Shown here in pieces: positions 42,643 to 51,337 of a DNA stretch of 51,966 bases. A program made the position numbers and the translations under genes. The stretch is from contig NZ_CAKZKO010000210.1 of the NCBI RefSeq assembly GCF_937123705.1, positions 1-51,966 on the forward strand, written 5' to 3'. The first letter of the stretch is position 1. Each line of letters begins with the position of its first letter. The notes under the pieces were generated by a model. The model worked only from the letters and a program-made list of their open reading frames with translations, was not told the origin of the DNA and made no database searches. This DNA is from an uncultured Paraglaciecola sp. (GTDB lineage: Bacteria > Pseudomonadota > Gammaproteobacteria > Enterobacterales > Alteromonadaceae).

Positions 42643-42825
42643 TTGCCTCCTGGGGTGTTTGCCAGTTTAGTTATGTCCCTGGCCGATGCTTTTTACTTAG
42701 GGAGTTGATTCCACTACTATTGCGCAAGCTTGGCTAGTATCAAGAAGCCTAAGGTAGCGATGACACTTCCGCCCTGAACTTTCGGTTCACGGGCTTACAC
42801 CGAACAGCGGCATTTTGGGAGGCGC
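42643..42825 (+). ncRNA. ssrS: 6S RNA
   Basis: About 183 bases, similar in length to the E. coli RNA. The ends pair (GCCTCC at 42645-42650 with GGAGGC at 42818-42823). The middle is a long imperfect hairpin around an open bulge. The 3' half contains the conserved run AGAAGCCTAAGG ... GCGATGACACTT ... CCCTGAAC ... GGTTCACGGG ... GCGGCATTTT. The 5' half has a GTCCCTGGCCGATGC block matching the GTCCCCTGAGCCGATA region of E. coli. 6S RNA traps sigma-70 RNA polymerase in stationary phase. It lies beside ygfB and in the same region as the 5-FCL gene, as expected. Confidence 0.92.
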
Positions 42826-42861
42826 CCAAACTATCAATAATGGATTAAGCGTAGCAGTCAT

Positions 42862-43272
42862 ATGAGTCAAGAAGAACAAATACAAGCTGAAGGAAAAGAT
42901 GTAGTAGATGCCTTGGATCCTATTGTTAAATGGAAATACGATGACTTTCATCAAGTGATGCTAGCTGAATTTTCAGTAGATAAGCAAGACCAAGTATTAA
43001 TCGCCTTACAACAGGTGCTCCCAATGCAATGGGATGCTAAGTCTATTAAAAAAGCACCTGACGAAGTCAGGCATTATGCAGGTGTGTTTTCGAAACTCGT
43101 TAAGCAGCAAAAGTTATTCAGCACTAATATTGAGTATCAGCCAACAGTGATGGCTGCTTGGTGGCCATGGGGCCATGGGGCAACGGTTTCCGTAAGGTTA
43201 TTTTTAACCAACACCGCTCCTTATGTTGCTAAAACAGGCATTATCCATAAGCTCACTCGCCTATTTGCGTAG
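42862..43272 (+). CDS. Conserved-looking hypothetical protein
   Basis: 136 residues. I do not recognise a family. No signal peptide or clear membrane helix. The N-terminal half is acidic; residues about 96-110 are aromatic and Gly-rich (MAAWWPWGHGATVSVRLFL); the C-terminus is basic. It begins 36 bp after 6S RNA, with no strong Shine-Dalgarno, and occupies the place between 6S RNA and the folate-cyclo-ligase region. Confidence 0.72.
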   Translation: MSQEEQIQAEGKDVVDALDPIVKWKYDDFHQVMLAEFSVDKQDQVLIALQQVLPMQWDAKSIKKAPDEVRHYAGVFSKLVKQQKLFSTNIEYQPTVMAAWWPWGHGATVSVRLFLTNTAPYVAKTGIIHKLTRLFA

Positions 43273-43278
43273 ATAAAT

Positions 43279-43306
43279 TTGCCCAAAGGATAAAAATCCC
43301 TATAAT
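43279..43306 (+). promoter_or_regulatory. Sigma-70-like promoter for rbsK operon
   Basis: TTGCCC at 43279-43284, 16 bases, then a perfect TATAAT at 43301-43306. The predicted start near 43314 leaves a leader of about 100 bases containing the 12-bp palindrome at 43351-43379. Confidence 0.5.
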
Positions 43307-43350
43307 CACATCCAGACCAAATGGTCAGCTTTTAAATTAGAGGTTCTTAT

Positions 43351-43379
43351 TGAAATTTATTCAGCTAGAATAAATTTCA
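43351..43379. promoter_or_regulatory. 12-bp perfect inverted repeat upstream of rbsK
   Basis: TGAAATTTATTC (43351-43362) is the exact reverse complement of 43368-43379 around a five-base centre. AT-rich and symmetric, located between the promoter and the ribokinase start: a likely repressor operator or an mRNA hairpin. There is no T run, so not a terminator. No regulator gene is in the cluster. Confidence 0.6.
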
Positions 43380-43416
43380 CGTCATCAGGTTAAAACGAGA
43401 GGCACAGCAGCGCATT

Positions 43417-44307
43417 ATGGCCGTTATCAACTTTGGTTCAATCAACATCGATCATGTTTATCAAGTAGAGCACTTTGTTCAACCTGGTGAAACCATTGCA
43501 TCATCCAACTACCAATGTTTATTAGGTGGCAAGGGTGCAAATCAGTCTATCGCCTTAGCTAGAGCAGGCTCTGAAGTGCGACATGTTGGTAAAATTAATG
43601 AAACGGATGTGTCTTTTAAGCAAAGCATGATCCGCGACGGCATTGATTGTAAGTACGTAACTTGTAGCGAAGTAGCTACCGGACATGCCATTATTCAAGT
43701 CACCCCTTCTGCAGAAAACGCCATCGTTTTGTTTGGCGGTGCCAACCATGAGATGACCTCAAAGGACATCATAAAAGCATTAGATAATACTAAGCCTGCC
43801 GATTGGGTCTTAACGCAAAATGAGACCAGTAATATTGACCAAGTATTAACCCAAGCAAAAGATAAAGGTCTAAAAGTCGCGTTTAACCCAGCGCCTATGA
43901 CTGAATCAGTCAAGCACTTACCACATCAATGTATTGATTTACTAATTGTGAATGAAGTTGAAGCCGAAGAAATATCTGGGCAGCAAGATATAGAAAAAAT
44001 GGAAGATTATTTTCGCAATCAGTGGTCACATGCCGAAGTGCTTATCACTTTGGGTAAAGCTGGGGTACGTATGCTAAAACAAGACAGCACTATTGACGTG
44101 CCGGCATTTACAGTTGACGCAACTGATACTACAGCAGCAGGTGACACCTTTATTGGGTATTTTTTATCTGCTTATAGTAATCACGTGGATTCAAAAACTG
44201 CACTATCACGGGCCTGTGCGGCCTCAGCATTAGCAGTAATGCAAGAAGGCGCGGCGCAATCAATACCTAAAGAAGAAGACGTAAACCGTTTTCTTGCTAA
44301 ACAATAA
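43417..44307 (+). CDS. rbsK: Ribokinase-type carbohydrate kinase (PfkB family)
   Basis: 296 residues. N-terminal GSINIDHVYQVEHFVQPGET and LLGGKGANQSIALARAG (about residues 36-52) are the ribokinase substrate signature; the C-terminal DATDTTAAGDTFIGYFLSA (about 227-245) holds the catalytic Asp, with TAAGD where GAGD is usual. It probably phosphorylates ribose from the nucleoside hydrolase next door (20-bp gap). Other sugars of the PfkB family remain possible. Confidence 0.88.
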   Translation: MAVINFGSINIDHVYQVEHFVQPGETIASSNYQCLLGGKGANQSIALARAGSEVRHVGKINETDVSFKQSMIRDGIDCKYVTCSEVATGHAIIQVTPSAENAIVLFGGANHEMTSKDIIKALDNTKPADWVLTQNETSNIDQVLTQAKDKGLKVAFNPAPMTESVKHLPHQCIDLLIVNEVEAEEISGQQDIEKMEDYFRNQWSHAEVLITLGKAGVRMLKQDSTIDVPAFTVDATDTTAAGDTFIGYFLSAYSNHVDSKTALSRACAASALAVMQEGAAQSIPKEEDVNRFLAKQ

Positions 44308-44326
44308 CTTATTCGGGAGACCTTAC

Positions 44327-45268
44327 ATGAGCCACAAAATAATACTAGATACTGATCCCGGCATTGATGATGCAATGGCAATTTTCTTTGCCTTTCAACA
44401 TCCCGAAATTGAAGTACTAGGGTTAACTACTGTATATGGCAACGTACCTGTTGAAATGGCCGCTAAAAATGCCATTACGTTATGCGCTCTAGCAGAGCAA
44501 AATATCCCAGTTTGTAAAGGTGTGGGTATGCCTTGGGTAGGTAAAGAATCGGGTTACGCCCATTTCGTACACGGCGATGATGGTTTTGGCAATATCAACT
44601 TTCCGGCCGCTAAAGGCGAGCTCGACCCGCGCAGTTCGGCGCAATTTATTGTGGATATGGCACGCCAATATCCAGGTGAAATCACAGTAGTGGCTATTGG
44701 GCCCTTAGGTAATTTGGCCTTGGCATTACGCCTTGAGCCCGAGTTACCTAAGTTACTTAAAGCAGTATCTATAATGGGCGGTGCTGCTTTTGTTCCCGGC
44801 AATGTGACTCCTGTTGCCGAGGCCAATATTTGGAATGACGCCTACGCCGCCGAAATTGTATTTGGCGCCTCTTGGGAGCTAAATATGTTTGGACTCGATG
44901 TCACTAACTCTTGCCCATTCACTCCAAACTTCTTAACTCAACTGAAAGAAGGCAACCCTAAGTTAGGTGGGTTTGTACATGATGCGGCGCAATTTTACGT
45001 GGAATTTTACTCGCAAAATCGCGAAGAAGATGTGTGTTTCTTCCACGATGCCATGCCTATTGCGCACCTAATTGACCCTAGCTTATTTGAGTTAAAAAAC
45101 GGTCATGCCAGAGTATCTACGGATCCTCTTAATATAGGTCAAACAACTGTTGCTTTGCCTAATACCACAACTAGCCCAGATTGGCTTGAAGCACAAACCA
45201 TCAATGTAGCCACTAAGGTTAACAATGAGCGTCTCACTCAGCTGTACTTAGACACTTACAGCCTTTAG
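44327..45268 (+). CDS. Inosine-uridine preferring nucleoside hydrolase family protein
   Basis: 313 residues from ATG 44327, supported by GGGAG at 44315-44319; a frame from 44294 is longer but unsupported. The calcium-binding DTDPGIDDAMA (residues about 6-16) is intact, as are VYGN, VAIGPLGNLALAL (near 127) and a late FHDAMPIAHLIDP containing the conserved HDA metal/ribose site. Cleaves the N-glycosidic bond of ribonucleosides to base plus ribose. With rbsK and rpiA it makes a ribose salvage route. Confidence 0.94.
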   Translation: MSHKIILDTDPGIDDAMAIFFAFQHPEIEVLGLTTVYGNVPVEMAAKNAITLCALAEQNIPVCKGVGMPWVGKESGYAHFVHGDDGFGNINFPAAKGELDPRSSAQFIVDMARQYPGEITVVAIGPLGNLALALRLEPELPKLLKAVSIMGGAAFVPGNVTPVAEANIWNDAYAAEIVFGASWELNMFGLDVTNSCPFTPNFLTQLKEGNPKLGGFVHDAAQFYVEFYSQNREEDVCFFHDAMPIAHLIDPSLFELKNGHARVSTDPLNIGQTTVALPNTTTSPDWLEAQTINVATKVNNERLTQLYLDTYSL

Positions 45269-45305
45269 TCTGCTTTGGCCTTGCCCTAAGCAAGGCCAAT
45301 TCATA

Positions 45306-45893
45306 ATGTGTATGAATCGACAAACCATTCGCTCAGCGTTCCGTAAAAAGCGTCAAGCACTAACCAAGCAACAACAATGCAGTGCGGCGCAACACATACT
45401 ATCGATTTGTCTTGAGACCTCTTCCTTAGCTCAAGCAACCACAGTCGCTTGTTATATCGCAAACGATGGTGAAGTTGATCCAAGGGCCATTATTAACTAT
45501 TGCTGGAAGCACAACAAAAGGGTGTTATTACCGGTATTACACCCTTTTAGCAAAGGGCATTTGTTATTTGTTGAATATCACGCCCATTCGCCCATGAGAA
45601 AGAACCGCTACGGGATCGACGAACCCATTATCACCACCACAAATATTTGTCCTTTGGCCACTATTGAATTGCTATTTACTCCCTTGGTTGCCTTCGATAA
45701 GACTGGCAATAGACTAGGCATGGGTGGCGGATATTACGACCGAACCTTAGCGCCAATTGTTCGAGATGTATTACCTACCCGGCTAATTGGATTAGCCCAT
45801 AGCTGTCAACAAGCACCGCTATTGAATACCGATAGTTGGGATATTCCACTCAATGGCATTGCGACTCCTGAACAATATTTTCATGTCACCTAG
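45306..45893 (+). CDS. 5-formyltetrahydrofolate cyclo-ligase
   Basis: 195 residues. Converts 5-formyl-THF to 5,10-methenyl-THF with ATP. Seen: N-terminal RSAFRKKRQALTKQQ, the substrate-site region YIANDGEVDPRAII, RYGIDEP, and the C-terminal LVAFDKTGNRLGMGGGYYDRTLA (about residues 133-156). In E. coli this gene (fau/ygfA) directly follows 6S RNA; here three genes lie between. Start ATG 45306; a second ATG is at 45312. Confidence 0.95.
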   Translation: MCMNRQTIRSAFRKKRQALTKQQQCSAAQHILSICLETSSLAQATTVACYIANDGEVDPRAIINYCWKHNKRVLLPVLHPFSKGHLLFVEYHAHSPMRKNRYGIDEPIITTTNICPLATIELLFTPLVAFDKTGNRLGMGGGYYDRTLAPIVRDVLPTRLIGLAHSCQQAPLLNTDSWDIPLNGIATPEQYFHVT

Positions 45894-45941
45894 CCCATAG
45901 GTTACACTATGGCCCCCACAGCGTTTTAAAGATCCTCACAG

Positions 45942-46598
45942 ATGACACAAGATGATAAGAAACAAGCTGCCGCTCAAGCAGCATTACAATATGTAGAAGC
46001 AGGAGCCGTAGTTGGCGTTGGCACAGGTTCAACTGTTAATTACTTTATCGATGCTCTGGCAGTCATGAAACACAAAATTCAAGGTGCGGTTTCTAGCTCT
46101 GAAGCGTCGACTAAACGTTTAGAAGCCTTAGGTATTGAAGTGTTCGATTTAAACTCAGTCGACAAATTCGATATTTATGTTGATGGGGCTGACGAGATAA
46201 CTAAGCATAAACATATGATTAAAGGCGGAGGCGCTGCCTTAACCCGCGAAAAAATCGTTGCCGCAGTAGCTGAGAAGTTTATTTGTATTATCGACGATAC
46301 TAAGCAAGTCCCAATGCTAGGAAAGTTTCCACTCCCTGTTGAAGTGATCCCTATGGCACGTTCTTATGTGGCCAGAGAAATTGTCAAACTGGGCGGCGAT
46401 CCTGTATATCGTCAGGGCCTAGTTACCGACAACGGTAATGTAATTTTGGATGTACATAACTTAACCATACTCAATCCCGTTGAGCTTGAAAGGCAACTTA
46501 ACGCCATAGTCGGCGTGGTAACTAATGGCTTATTTGCCGATCGCGGCGCAGATATAGTGCTGGTTGGCAGTGATAATGGGGTTGAAGTGATAGACTAG
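45942..46598 (+). CDS. rpiA: Ribose-5-phosphate isomerase A
   Basis: 218 residues, full length. Interconverts ribose-5-phosphate and ribulose-5-phosphate. Motifs: GVGTGSTVNYFIDAL (about residues 25-39), SSSEAST, DVYVDGADEI-type segment (IYVDGADEITK), and KGGGAALTREKI (about 94-105). Last of the plus-strand group; it would take the product of RbsK. Confidence 0.97.
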   Translation: MTQDDKKQAAAQAALQYVEAGAVVGVGTGSTVNYFIDALAVMKHKIQGAVSSSEASTKRLEALGIEVFDLNSVDKFDIYVDGADEITKHKHMIKGGGAALTREKIVAAVAEKFICIIDDTKQVPMLGKFPLPVEVIPMARSYVAREIVKLGGDPVYRQGLVTDNGNVILDVHNLTILNPVELERQLNAIVGVVTNGLFADRGADIVLVGSDNGVEVID

Positions 46599-46631
46599 GT
46601 TTTAATTTCGAATTTCGTGGAGCTAAAAGCG

Positions 46632-46656
46632 ATTCCCGATAGAAGCACTCGGGAAT
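46632..46656. repeat. Short hairpin related to the intergenic repeat family
   Basis: ATTCCCGA (46632-46639) pairs with TCGGGAAT (46649-46656), nine-base loop, followed by GACG. It is the small hairpin of the family at 4807-5058 without the larger arm. Confidence 0.6.
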
Positions 46657-46739
46657 GACGTAATACCATTCTCCATAAATAAGTGCTTATACCAATTCAT
46701 CCTAACAATTAATCACTTGACCCGACATTTTTAATAGAC

Positions 46740-46765
46740 AAAAAAAGCGCTACTGCGCTTTTTTT
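46740..46765. terminator. Bidirectional terminator between rpiA and sspB
   Basis: 11-bp stem (46740-46750 with 46755-46765), four-base loop, A run on the left and T run on the right, so it works in both directions for the convergent rpiA and sspB genes. Confidence 0.92.
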
Positions 46766-46793
46766 ATATTTAACTATTTATCCAGAGAAGTGA

Positions 46794-47195
46794 CTACTTA
46801 ACAACCGTTAACCTTGGTTTACCTTTCTTAGGTTTAGGCGGTGCTTCAGGTAACGGCGATTCTTCAATTTCATCTGAACCGATGTTTTCCTCTACGGTAA
46901 ATACCGTACCCGCGCCATTTTCTTTAGCATAAATAGCTAATACCGCTGGGCAAGGCACCACTATATTTCTGGGTACACCGCCAAAGCGGGCATCAAACAT
47001 GATGTGTTCTAAACCCAGTTGTAAATTTCCTGTAGAGTTTGGCGATATATTCAGCACTATTTGACCATCCTGAACAAACTCCTGAGGAATTTGTGTGCCT
47101 GCATAATGCGCATCGACCACTATATATGGGGTGAGATCGTTATCTACAATCCAGTCGTAAAACGCACGGAATAAATATGGCTGATTTGGTGTCAT
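46794..47195 (-). CDS. sspB: ClpXP protease specificity-enhancing factor SspB
   Basis: 133 residues, shorter than the E. coli protein (about 165). The substrate-binding core is conserved: PYLFRAFYDWIVDNDLTPYIVVDA, then VLNISPNSTGNLQLGLEHIMFDARFGG (about residues 47-75), VPCPAVLAIYAKENGAG. An acidic linker leads to the C-terminal ClpX-binding peptide GKPRLTVVK. Delivers ssrA-tagged proteins to ClpXP. Directly after sspA (14 bp). Confidence 0.96.
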   Translation of the reverse strand: MTPNQPYLFRAFYDWIVDNDLTPYIVVDAHYAGTQIPQEFVQDGQIVLNISPNSTGNLQLGLEHIMFDARFGGVPRNIVVPCPAVLAIYAKENGAGTVFTVEENIGSDEIEESPLPEAPPKPKKGKPRLTVVK

Positions 47196-47209
47196 ATCAC
47201 TGCTGCCCG

Positions 47210-47842
47210 TTATAGTGGGTTGTGTATTTCACGTTCTTGGTCAGTCAAAGACGCAATAAAAGATGGTCTATCAAACATACGCTTCATGTAGGCTTTTACG
47301 TCTTTGCTTCCTGCACCAGTCAATTCGATGCCTAAAGCAGGTAAACGCCATAATAGCGGCGCTAAATAGCAATCGACTAAGCTGAACTCTTCACTCATAA
47401 AGTAAGGGGTTTCAGCAAATAAAGGTGCTAAGGATAAGAAGGCTTCACGAAGCTCTTGACGAGCCGCATCTAAATCGCCCTTATTAGCCAAAATTTGCTC
47501 GGCTAAGACATACCAGTCATTTTGAATTCTATGCATAGTCAAACGACTTTGACCACGGGATACAGGGTAAACCGGCATAAGAGGTGGATGCGGAAAACGC
47601 TCGTCCAAATATTCCATAATGATATGAGAGTTATATAACACTAACTCTCTGTCCACGAGTGTAGGTACAGTGCCGTAGGGGTTAAGTTCGAGTAGATCTT
47701 CAGGCAATTCAGCAGGATCGGTAAAGCTGATTTCTACGCCTACACCTTTCTCGGCTAACACTATTCGCGCTTGGTGACTGTATATATCTATTGTGTCTGA
47801 AAACAACGTCATGATTGAACGTTTATTGGCGGCTACAGCCAT
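47210..47842 (-). CDS. sspA: Stringent starvation protein A SspA
   Basis: 210 residues with a glutathione-S-transferase-like fold lacking obvious catalytic function. N-terminus MAVAANKRSIMTLFSDTIDIYSHQARIVLAEKG matches E. coli SspA closely, as do NPYGTVPTLVDRELVLYNSHIIMEYLDERFPHPPL. It binds RNA polymerase in stationary phase. sspA-sspB lie downstream of petABC, separated by a terminator. Confidence 0.97.
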   Translation of the reverse strand: MAVAANKRSIMTLFSDTIDIYSHQARIVLAEKGVGVEISFTDPAELPEDLLELNPYGTVPTLVDRELVLYNSHIIMEYLDERFPHPPLMPVYPVSRGQSRLTMHRIQNDWYVLAEQILANKGDLDAARQELREAFLSLAPLFAETPYFMSEEFSLVDCYLAPLLWRLPALGIELTGAGSKDVKAYMKRMFDRPSFIASLTDQEREIHNPL

Positions 47843-47946
47843 CTATATTTCTCCTAAATGTCGTACATAATCGCATTAAGCTTAGCAGCTATGCTGAGTG
47901 CTTTTATTAGCTATTCACAGGTAATCAGCTAGCTAAAAACGGAAAA

Positions 47947-47981
47947 GAAAGGGGCATATATAAAAATATATAGCCCCTTTC
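47947..47981 (-). terminator. Terminator after the petABC operon
   Basis: A 9-bp GC-containing stem (47947-47955 with 47973-47981) extended by six AT pairs across one bulged base, four-base loop. On the minus strand it is followed by a pyrimidine/T-rich run. It lies between petC and sspA. Confidence 0.85.
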
Positions 47982-48029
47982 AAAAATTTTGCGGATTATA
48001 CACCAAATTCTACATAAAGTTTTGCTGAA

Positions 48030-48764
48030 TTAGTGTACATCTCTCCAATAATCTTTCTTAAGTAAATATACCAATACCAATAATACTAGTAAAAATACCA
48101 TCACCCAGCGCCCGATGCTCTCAGACTGTAAACGTGATGGTTCACCAATATAAACCAGGTAATTAACTAAATCTAACACTGCGGTGTCGTACTCGGCTGC
48201 ACTTAATTCACCGCTACCATCGGCTTTTATGCCCACGTAACGCTCAACCATCTCACCGTCAATGAGCATTTTTTCCATGGTTTTACGGGGTACACCTTGC
48301 AACTCTTCAAGCGCATGAGGCATGCCCACATCTGGGAACACTAAATTATTTACCCCAAAAGTAGATTTTTCGTCAGCGTAGAAACTTCTCAGATAGGTAT
48401 AGATCCAATCGGCTCCACGTACGCGGGCAACGAGTGTTAAATCGGGAGGCGGCGCACCAAACCACTTAGCGCCAGACTCACTAGGCATCGCATTTTTAAT
48501 ATGCTCGCCAGGCTTCTCACCAGTAAATTGCAAGTTTTCTTGACCCAGATCTACAGGGATCCCTAAGTCTTCAAAAGTGCGTTGGTAGCGCTGGTATTGA
48601 GTTTGGTGACAACCTAAGCAGTAGTTCATAAACAACTTTGCACCGTTTTGCAAAGAGGCTTTATCTGTTAAGTCATATTCAGCTTTATCAAGATGCACGT
48701 TACCGCCTGCGGCCATAGCGCCCATAGGTAGCAAAAACGCCAATACAAAAATTAACTTCTTCAT
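48030..48764 (-). CDS. petC: Cytochrome c1 of the bc1 complex
   Basis: 244 residues. Signal peptide about 1-18 (MGAMAA). Heme-binding CLGCH in YCLGCHQTQYQRY (about residues 49-61), PPDLTLVARVRG, and a methionine-containing loop (VFPDVGMPHAL) likely giving the axial ligand. A single C-terminal membrane helix (about 219-236) ends in KKDYW. Passes electrons from the Rieske centre to cytochrome c. Overlaps petB by four bases. Confidence 0.96.
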   Translation of the reverse strand: MKKLIFVLAFLLPMGAMAAGGNVHLDKAEYDLTDKASLQNGAKLFMNYCLGCHQTQYQRYQRTFEDLGIPVDLGQENLQFTGEKPGEHIKNAMPSESGAKWFGAPPPDLTLVARVRGADWIYTYLRSFYADEKSTFGVNNLVFPDVGMPHALEELQGVPRKTMEKMLIDGEMVERYVGIKADGSGELSAAEYDTAVLDLVNYLVYIGEPSRLQSESIGRWVMVFLLVLLVLVYLLKKDYWRDVH

Positions 48765-50029
48765 TCTGTAATCCTCGCAGGAACTGGCATAGTGCGTTCG
48801 TTTTTACTGTATATATACAACAACACAAAGAAACCAAAATACATGATAGTGGCGATTTGCGATGCAACAATTTTCCACGACTCTTGTGGTGTGCCACCTA
48901 AGTAACCTAGAAAAACAAACACTATCCCAAAAACAATCAGGTTCCATCTGTGCAGGCCACAACGATAACGCCAAGACTTCACTTTACCGCGGTCAAGCCA
49001 AGGTAGTAACGCTAAGAAAATAATGGCTGCAAACATCGCTATAACACCACCTAACTTATGAGGTACGGCTTTCAAAATCGCATAGAAAGGCGTGAAGTAC
49101 CACACTGGGAAGATATGTTCTGGGGTTTTCAATGGGTTAGCAATCTCAAAGTTAGGATGCTCAAGGAAGTAACCACCCATTTCCGGGTTAAAGAACATGA
49201 TGTAGCAGAAAGCCAACAAGAAGAAGCTAAAGCCGACTAAGTCTTTTAACACTATGTGCGGGAAGAAAGGCACGATATCGTCAACGATGTCGTATTTATC
49301 AGTGTAATATTCGTGAATTTTGAAGTTAGTTTTTTCATCTTCACTTAAAGAACCTTTCTTGCGCTTAACATCAGTGCCGTCAGGGTTATTAGAGCCTACT
49401 TCATGTAGTGCCACTATGTGTAAGAACACTAAAATCACTATCACTAGGGGTAGCGCAATAACATGTAATGCAAAGAAGCGGTTTAGCGTAGCACCCGAGA
49501 TAACATAGTCACCTTGGATCCAAATCACTAAATCAGGACCAATGACAGGAATAGCACTAAACAAAGAAACGATTACTTGTGCACCCCAGTATGACATTTG
49601 ACCCCAAGGCAATACGTAACCCATAAAGGCTTCTGCCATAAGGGCAAGGTAAATAAACATGCCAAACAACCACAATAACTCACGAGGTTTTTGGTAAGAA
49701 CCGTAAATCATGCCTCTGAACATATGTAGATATACCACAATAAAGAATGCTGAAGCACCAGTACTGTGCATATAACGCAGCAACCAGCCAAATTCCACAT
49801 CGCGCATGATATATTCAACTGAAGCAAAAGCGCCTTCAGCTGTTGGGTTGTAGCTCATGGTGAGCCACACACCTGTTACAATTTGGTTCACTAATACTAT
49901 GGTGGCCAAAAAGCCGAACATGTACCAAAAGTTCATGTTTCGTGGTGCCGGATATTGGATTGCGTGCATATTAGCAACGCGCATTATGGGGAGACGATAC
50001 TCAACCCAGTCCATCAAATTTTTCCACAT
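48761..50029 (-). CDS. petB: Cytochrome b of the bc1 complex
   Basis: 422 residues from ATG 50029. A nine-residue extension from 50056 lies inside petA and is unlikely; the chosen ATG comes one base after the petA stop, with AAGGGG placed upstream. Eight membrane helices expected. The four heme ligand histidines are in YMHSTGASAFFIVVYLHMFRG (helix B) and RFFALHVIALPLVIVILVFLH (helix D). The quinol-oxidation site motif appears as PVWYFTPFYA, in place of PEWY. It oxidises ubiquinol and moves protons across the membrane. Confidence 0.96.
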   Translation of the reverse strand: MWKNLMDWVEYRLPIMRVANMHAIQYPAPRNMNFWYMFGFLATIVLVNQIVTGVWLTMSYNPTAEGAFASVEYIMRDVEFGWLLRYMHSTGASAFFIVVYLHMFRGMIYGSYQKPRELLWLFGMFIYLALMAEAFMGYVLPWGQMSYWGAQVIVSLFSAIPVIGPDLVIWIQGDYVISGATLNRFFALHVIALPLVIVILVFLHIVALHEVGSNNPDGTDVKRKKGSLSEDEKTNFKIHEYYTDKYDIVDDIVPFFPHIVLKDLVGFSFFLLAFCYIMFFNPEMGGYFLEHPNFEIANPLKTPEHIFPVWYFTPFYAILKAVPHKLGGVIAMFAAIIFLALLPWLDRGKVKSWRYRCGLHRWNLIVFGIVFVFLGYLGGTPQESWKIVASQIATIMYFGFFVLLYIYSKNERTMPVPARITE

Positions 50030-50030
50030 C

Positions 50031-50663
50031 TTATGCTGCCCCTTCTTCGGAACCAATCAAAATAGTGTTGTCGTCTAAAAACATATAAGGCGGTACCACT
50101 AAGTTCAAACCAGCGGGTACATTTTGAAAAACCCTACCTGCCATATCAAATTTAGAACCATGGCAAGGGCAGAAAAACCCTTCTGGCACACCTTCAACGT
50201 ATTCGGCAAAGGCACCGTCTTTTAAATGTTGTGGTGAACAACCCAAATGCGTACAAATGCCAACTAACACCAAATACTCTTCTTTGAGAGAGCGATATTG
50301 GTTTTTCGCAAAAGCGGGTTGTTGTTCTTCATCGGAGTTTGGATCTTTAAGTTGATCTTCAACACTAGATAATGAGGCAAGTAATTCAGGGGTTCTACGG
50401 GCGATCCACACAGGCTTGCTGCGCCAGATCACTCTGATCAGCTGACCGGGTTGGATTTTACTGATATCCGCTTCAACATCAGCACCAGCCGCTTTCGCTT
50501 TGATACTTGGGTTCCATGAGGCGATAAAAGGCACCGCAGCACCGACTACACCGACACCACCCACTACAGAAGTCGCCACCGTTAAGAATCGGCGTCTATT
50601 ACTACTAACGGGTTGGTTTTCGGTCACAGACGTATCATGGGCATCTAAAGATACATTGCTCAT
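50031..50663 (-). CDS. petA: Rieske iron-sulfur protein of the bc1 complex
   Basis: 210 residues. Tat-type signal NRRRFLTV leads into the single membrane anchor (about residues 27-48). The 2Fe-2S cluster motifs are complete: CTHLGCSP (about 137-144) and CPCHGSKFD (about 167-175). An insertion rich in Asp, Glu and Gln (about 95-115) precedes them. GGAGAG precedes the ATG. First gene of petABC; the 270-bp gap to rpsI on its upstream side is AT-rich, and an obvious -35/-10 pair was not found. Confidence 0.97.
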   Translation of the reverse strand: MSNVSLDAHDTSVTENQPVSSNRRRFLTVATSVVGGVGVVGAAVPFIASWNPSIKAKAAGADVEADISKIQPGQLIRVIWRSKPVWIARRTPELLASLSSVEDQLKDPNSDEEQQPAFAKNQYRSLKEEYLVLVGICTHLGCSPQHLKDGAFAEYVEGVPEGFFCPCHGSKFDMAGRVFQNVPAGLNLVVPPYMFLDDNTILIGSEEGAA

Positions 50664-50883
50664 CCACTACTCTCCGAGGGTTAATTTTTGACTAACACTT
50701 AATAGTTCATGTGACTGGTACAAGAGCTAAAAAATAAAGTTTTGCTATTAACCGAAAATGATAAAAGAAAACCCATGTAAAAGACAAGGAAATCATCAAT
50801 AAAATGAATAAATACCGAGACTTAACAAGGTTTTTTCTAAATATTTCTAAGAAGGTTGAAATTTGTACAAAACATAGGCAATA

Positions 50884-50909
50884 AAAAACCCAGCAAAAGC
50901 TGGGTTTTT
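50884..50909 (-). terminator. Terminator after rpsI
   Basis: 11-bp stem (50884-50894 with 50899-50909), AAAA loop, T run on the minus strand. It ends the rplM-rpsI operon 23 bp past the rpsI stop. Confidence 0.93.
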
Positions 50910-50932
50910 GAAAAAAGCTTGACGCCGTACAA

Positions 50933-51325
50933 TTAACGTTTTGAGAATTGTGGACGTTTACGTGCTTTATGAAGACCCACTTTCTTACGCTCAACTTTAC
51001 GTGCATCACGAGTAACAAAGCCCGCTTTACGTAATGCTGGACGAAGTGTTTCGTCAAATTCCATCAAGGCACGTGTAATACCGTGACGAATTGCACCCGC
51101 TTGACCACTAATACCACCACCGGCAACGGTGATGTAAAGGTCAAACTTTTCAGTCATTTCAACTAATTCTAATGGTTGACGCACGATCATACGTGCAGTC
51201 TCACGACCAAAGAATACGTCAAGAGGACGTTGATTAACTACAATGTTGCCACTACCTGCACGAAGAAAAACACGAGCGGTAGAACTTTTGCGTCGGCCAG
51301 TGCCGTAATATTGATTATCTGCCAT
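50933..51325 (-). CDS. rpsI: 30S ribosomal protein S9
   Basis: 130 residues, the standard length. NQYYGTGRRKSSTARVFL at the N-terminus, GGGISGQAGAIRHGITRAL in the middle, and the C-terminal tail ending KRPQFSKR, which reaches the P-site tRNA. Follows rplM by 12 bp. Confidence 0.99.
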   Translation of the reverse strand: MADNQYYGTGRRKSSTARVFLRAGSGNIVVNQRPLDVFFGRETARMIVRQPLELVEMTEKFDLYITVAGGGISGQAGAIRHGITRALMEFDETLRPALRKAGFVTRDARKVERKKVGLHKARKRPQFSKR

Positions 51326-51337
51326 CTGTAATGCTCC

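Noticed and set aside
50707..51057. 116-codon minus frame overlapping rpsI
   Set aside because: Out-of-frame shadow running through the rpsI terminator.
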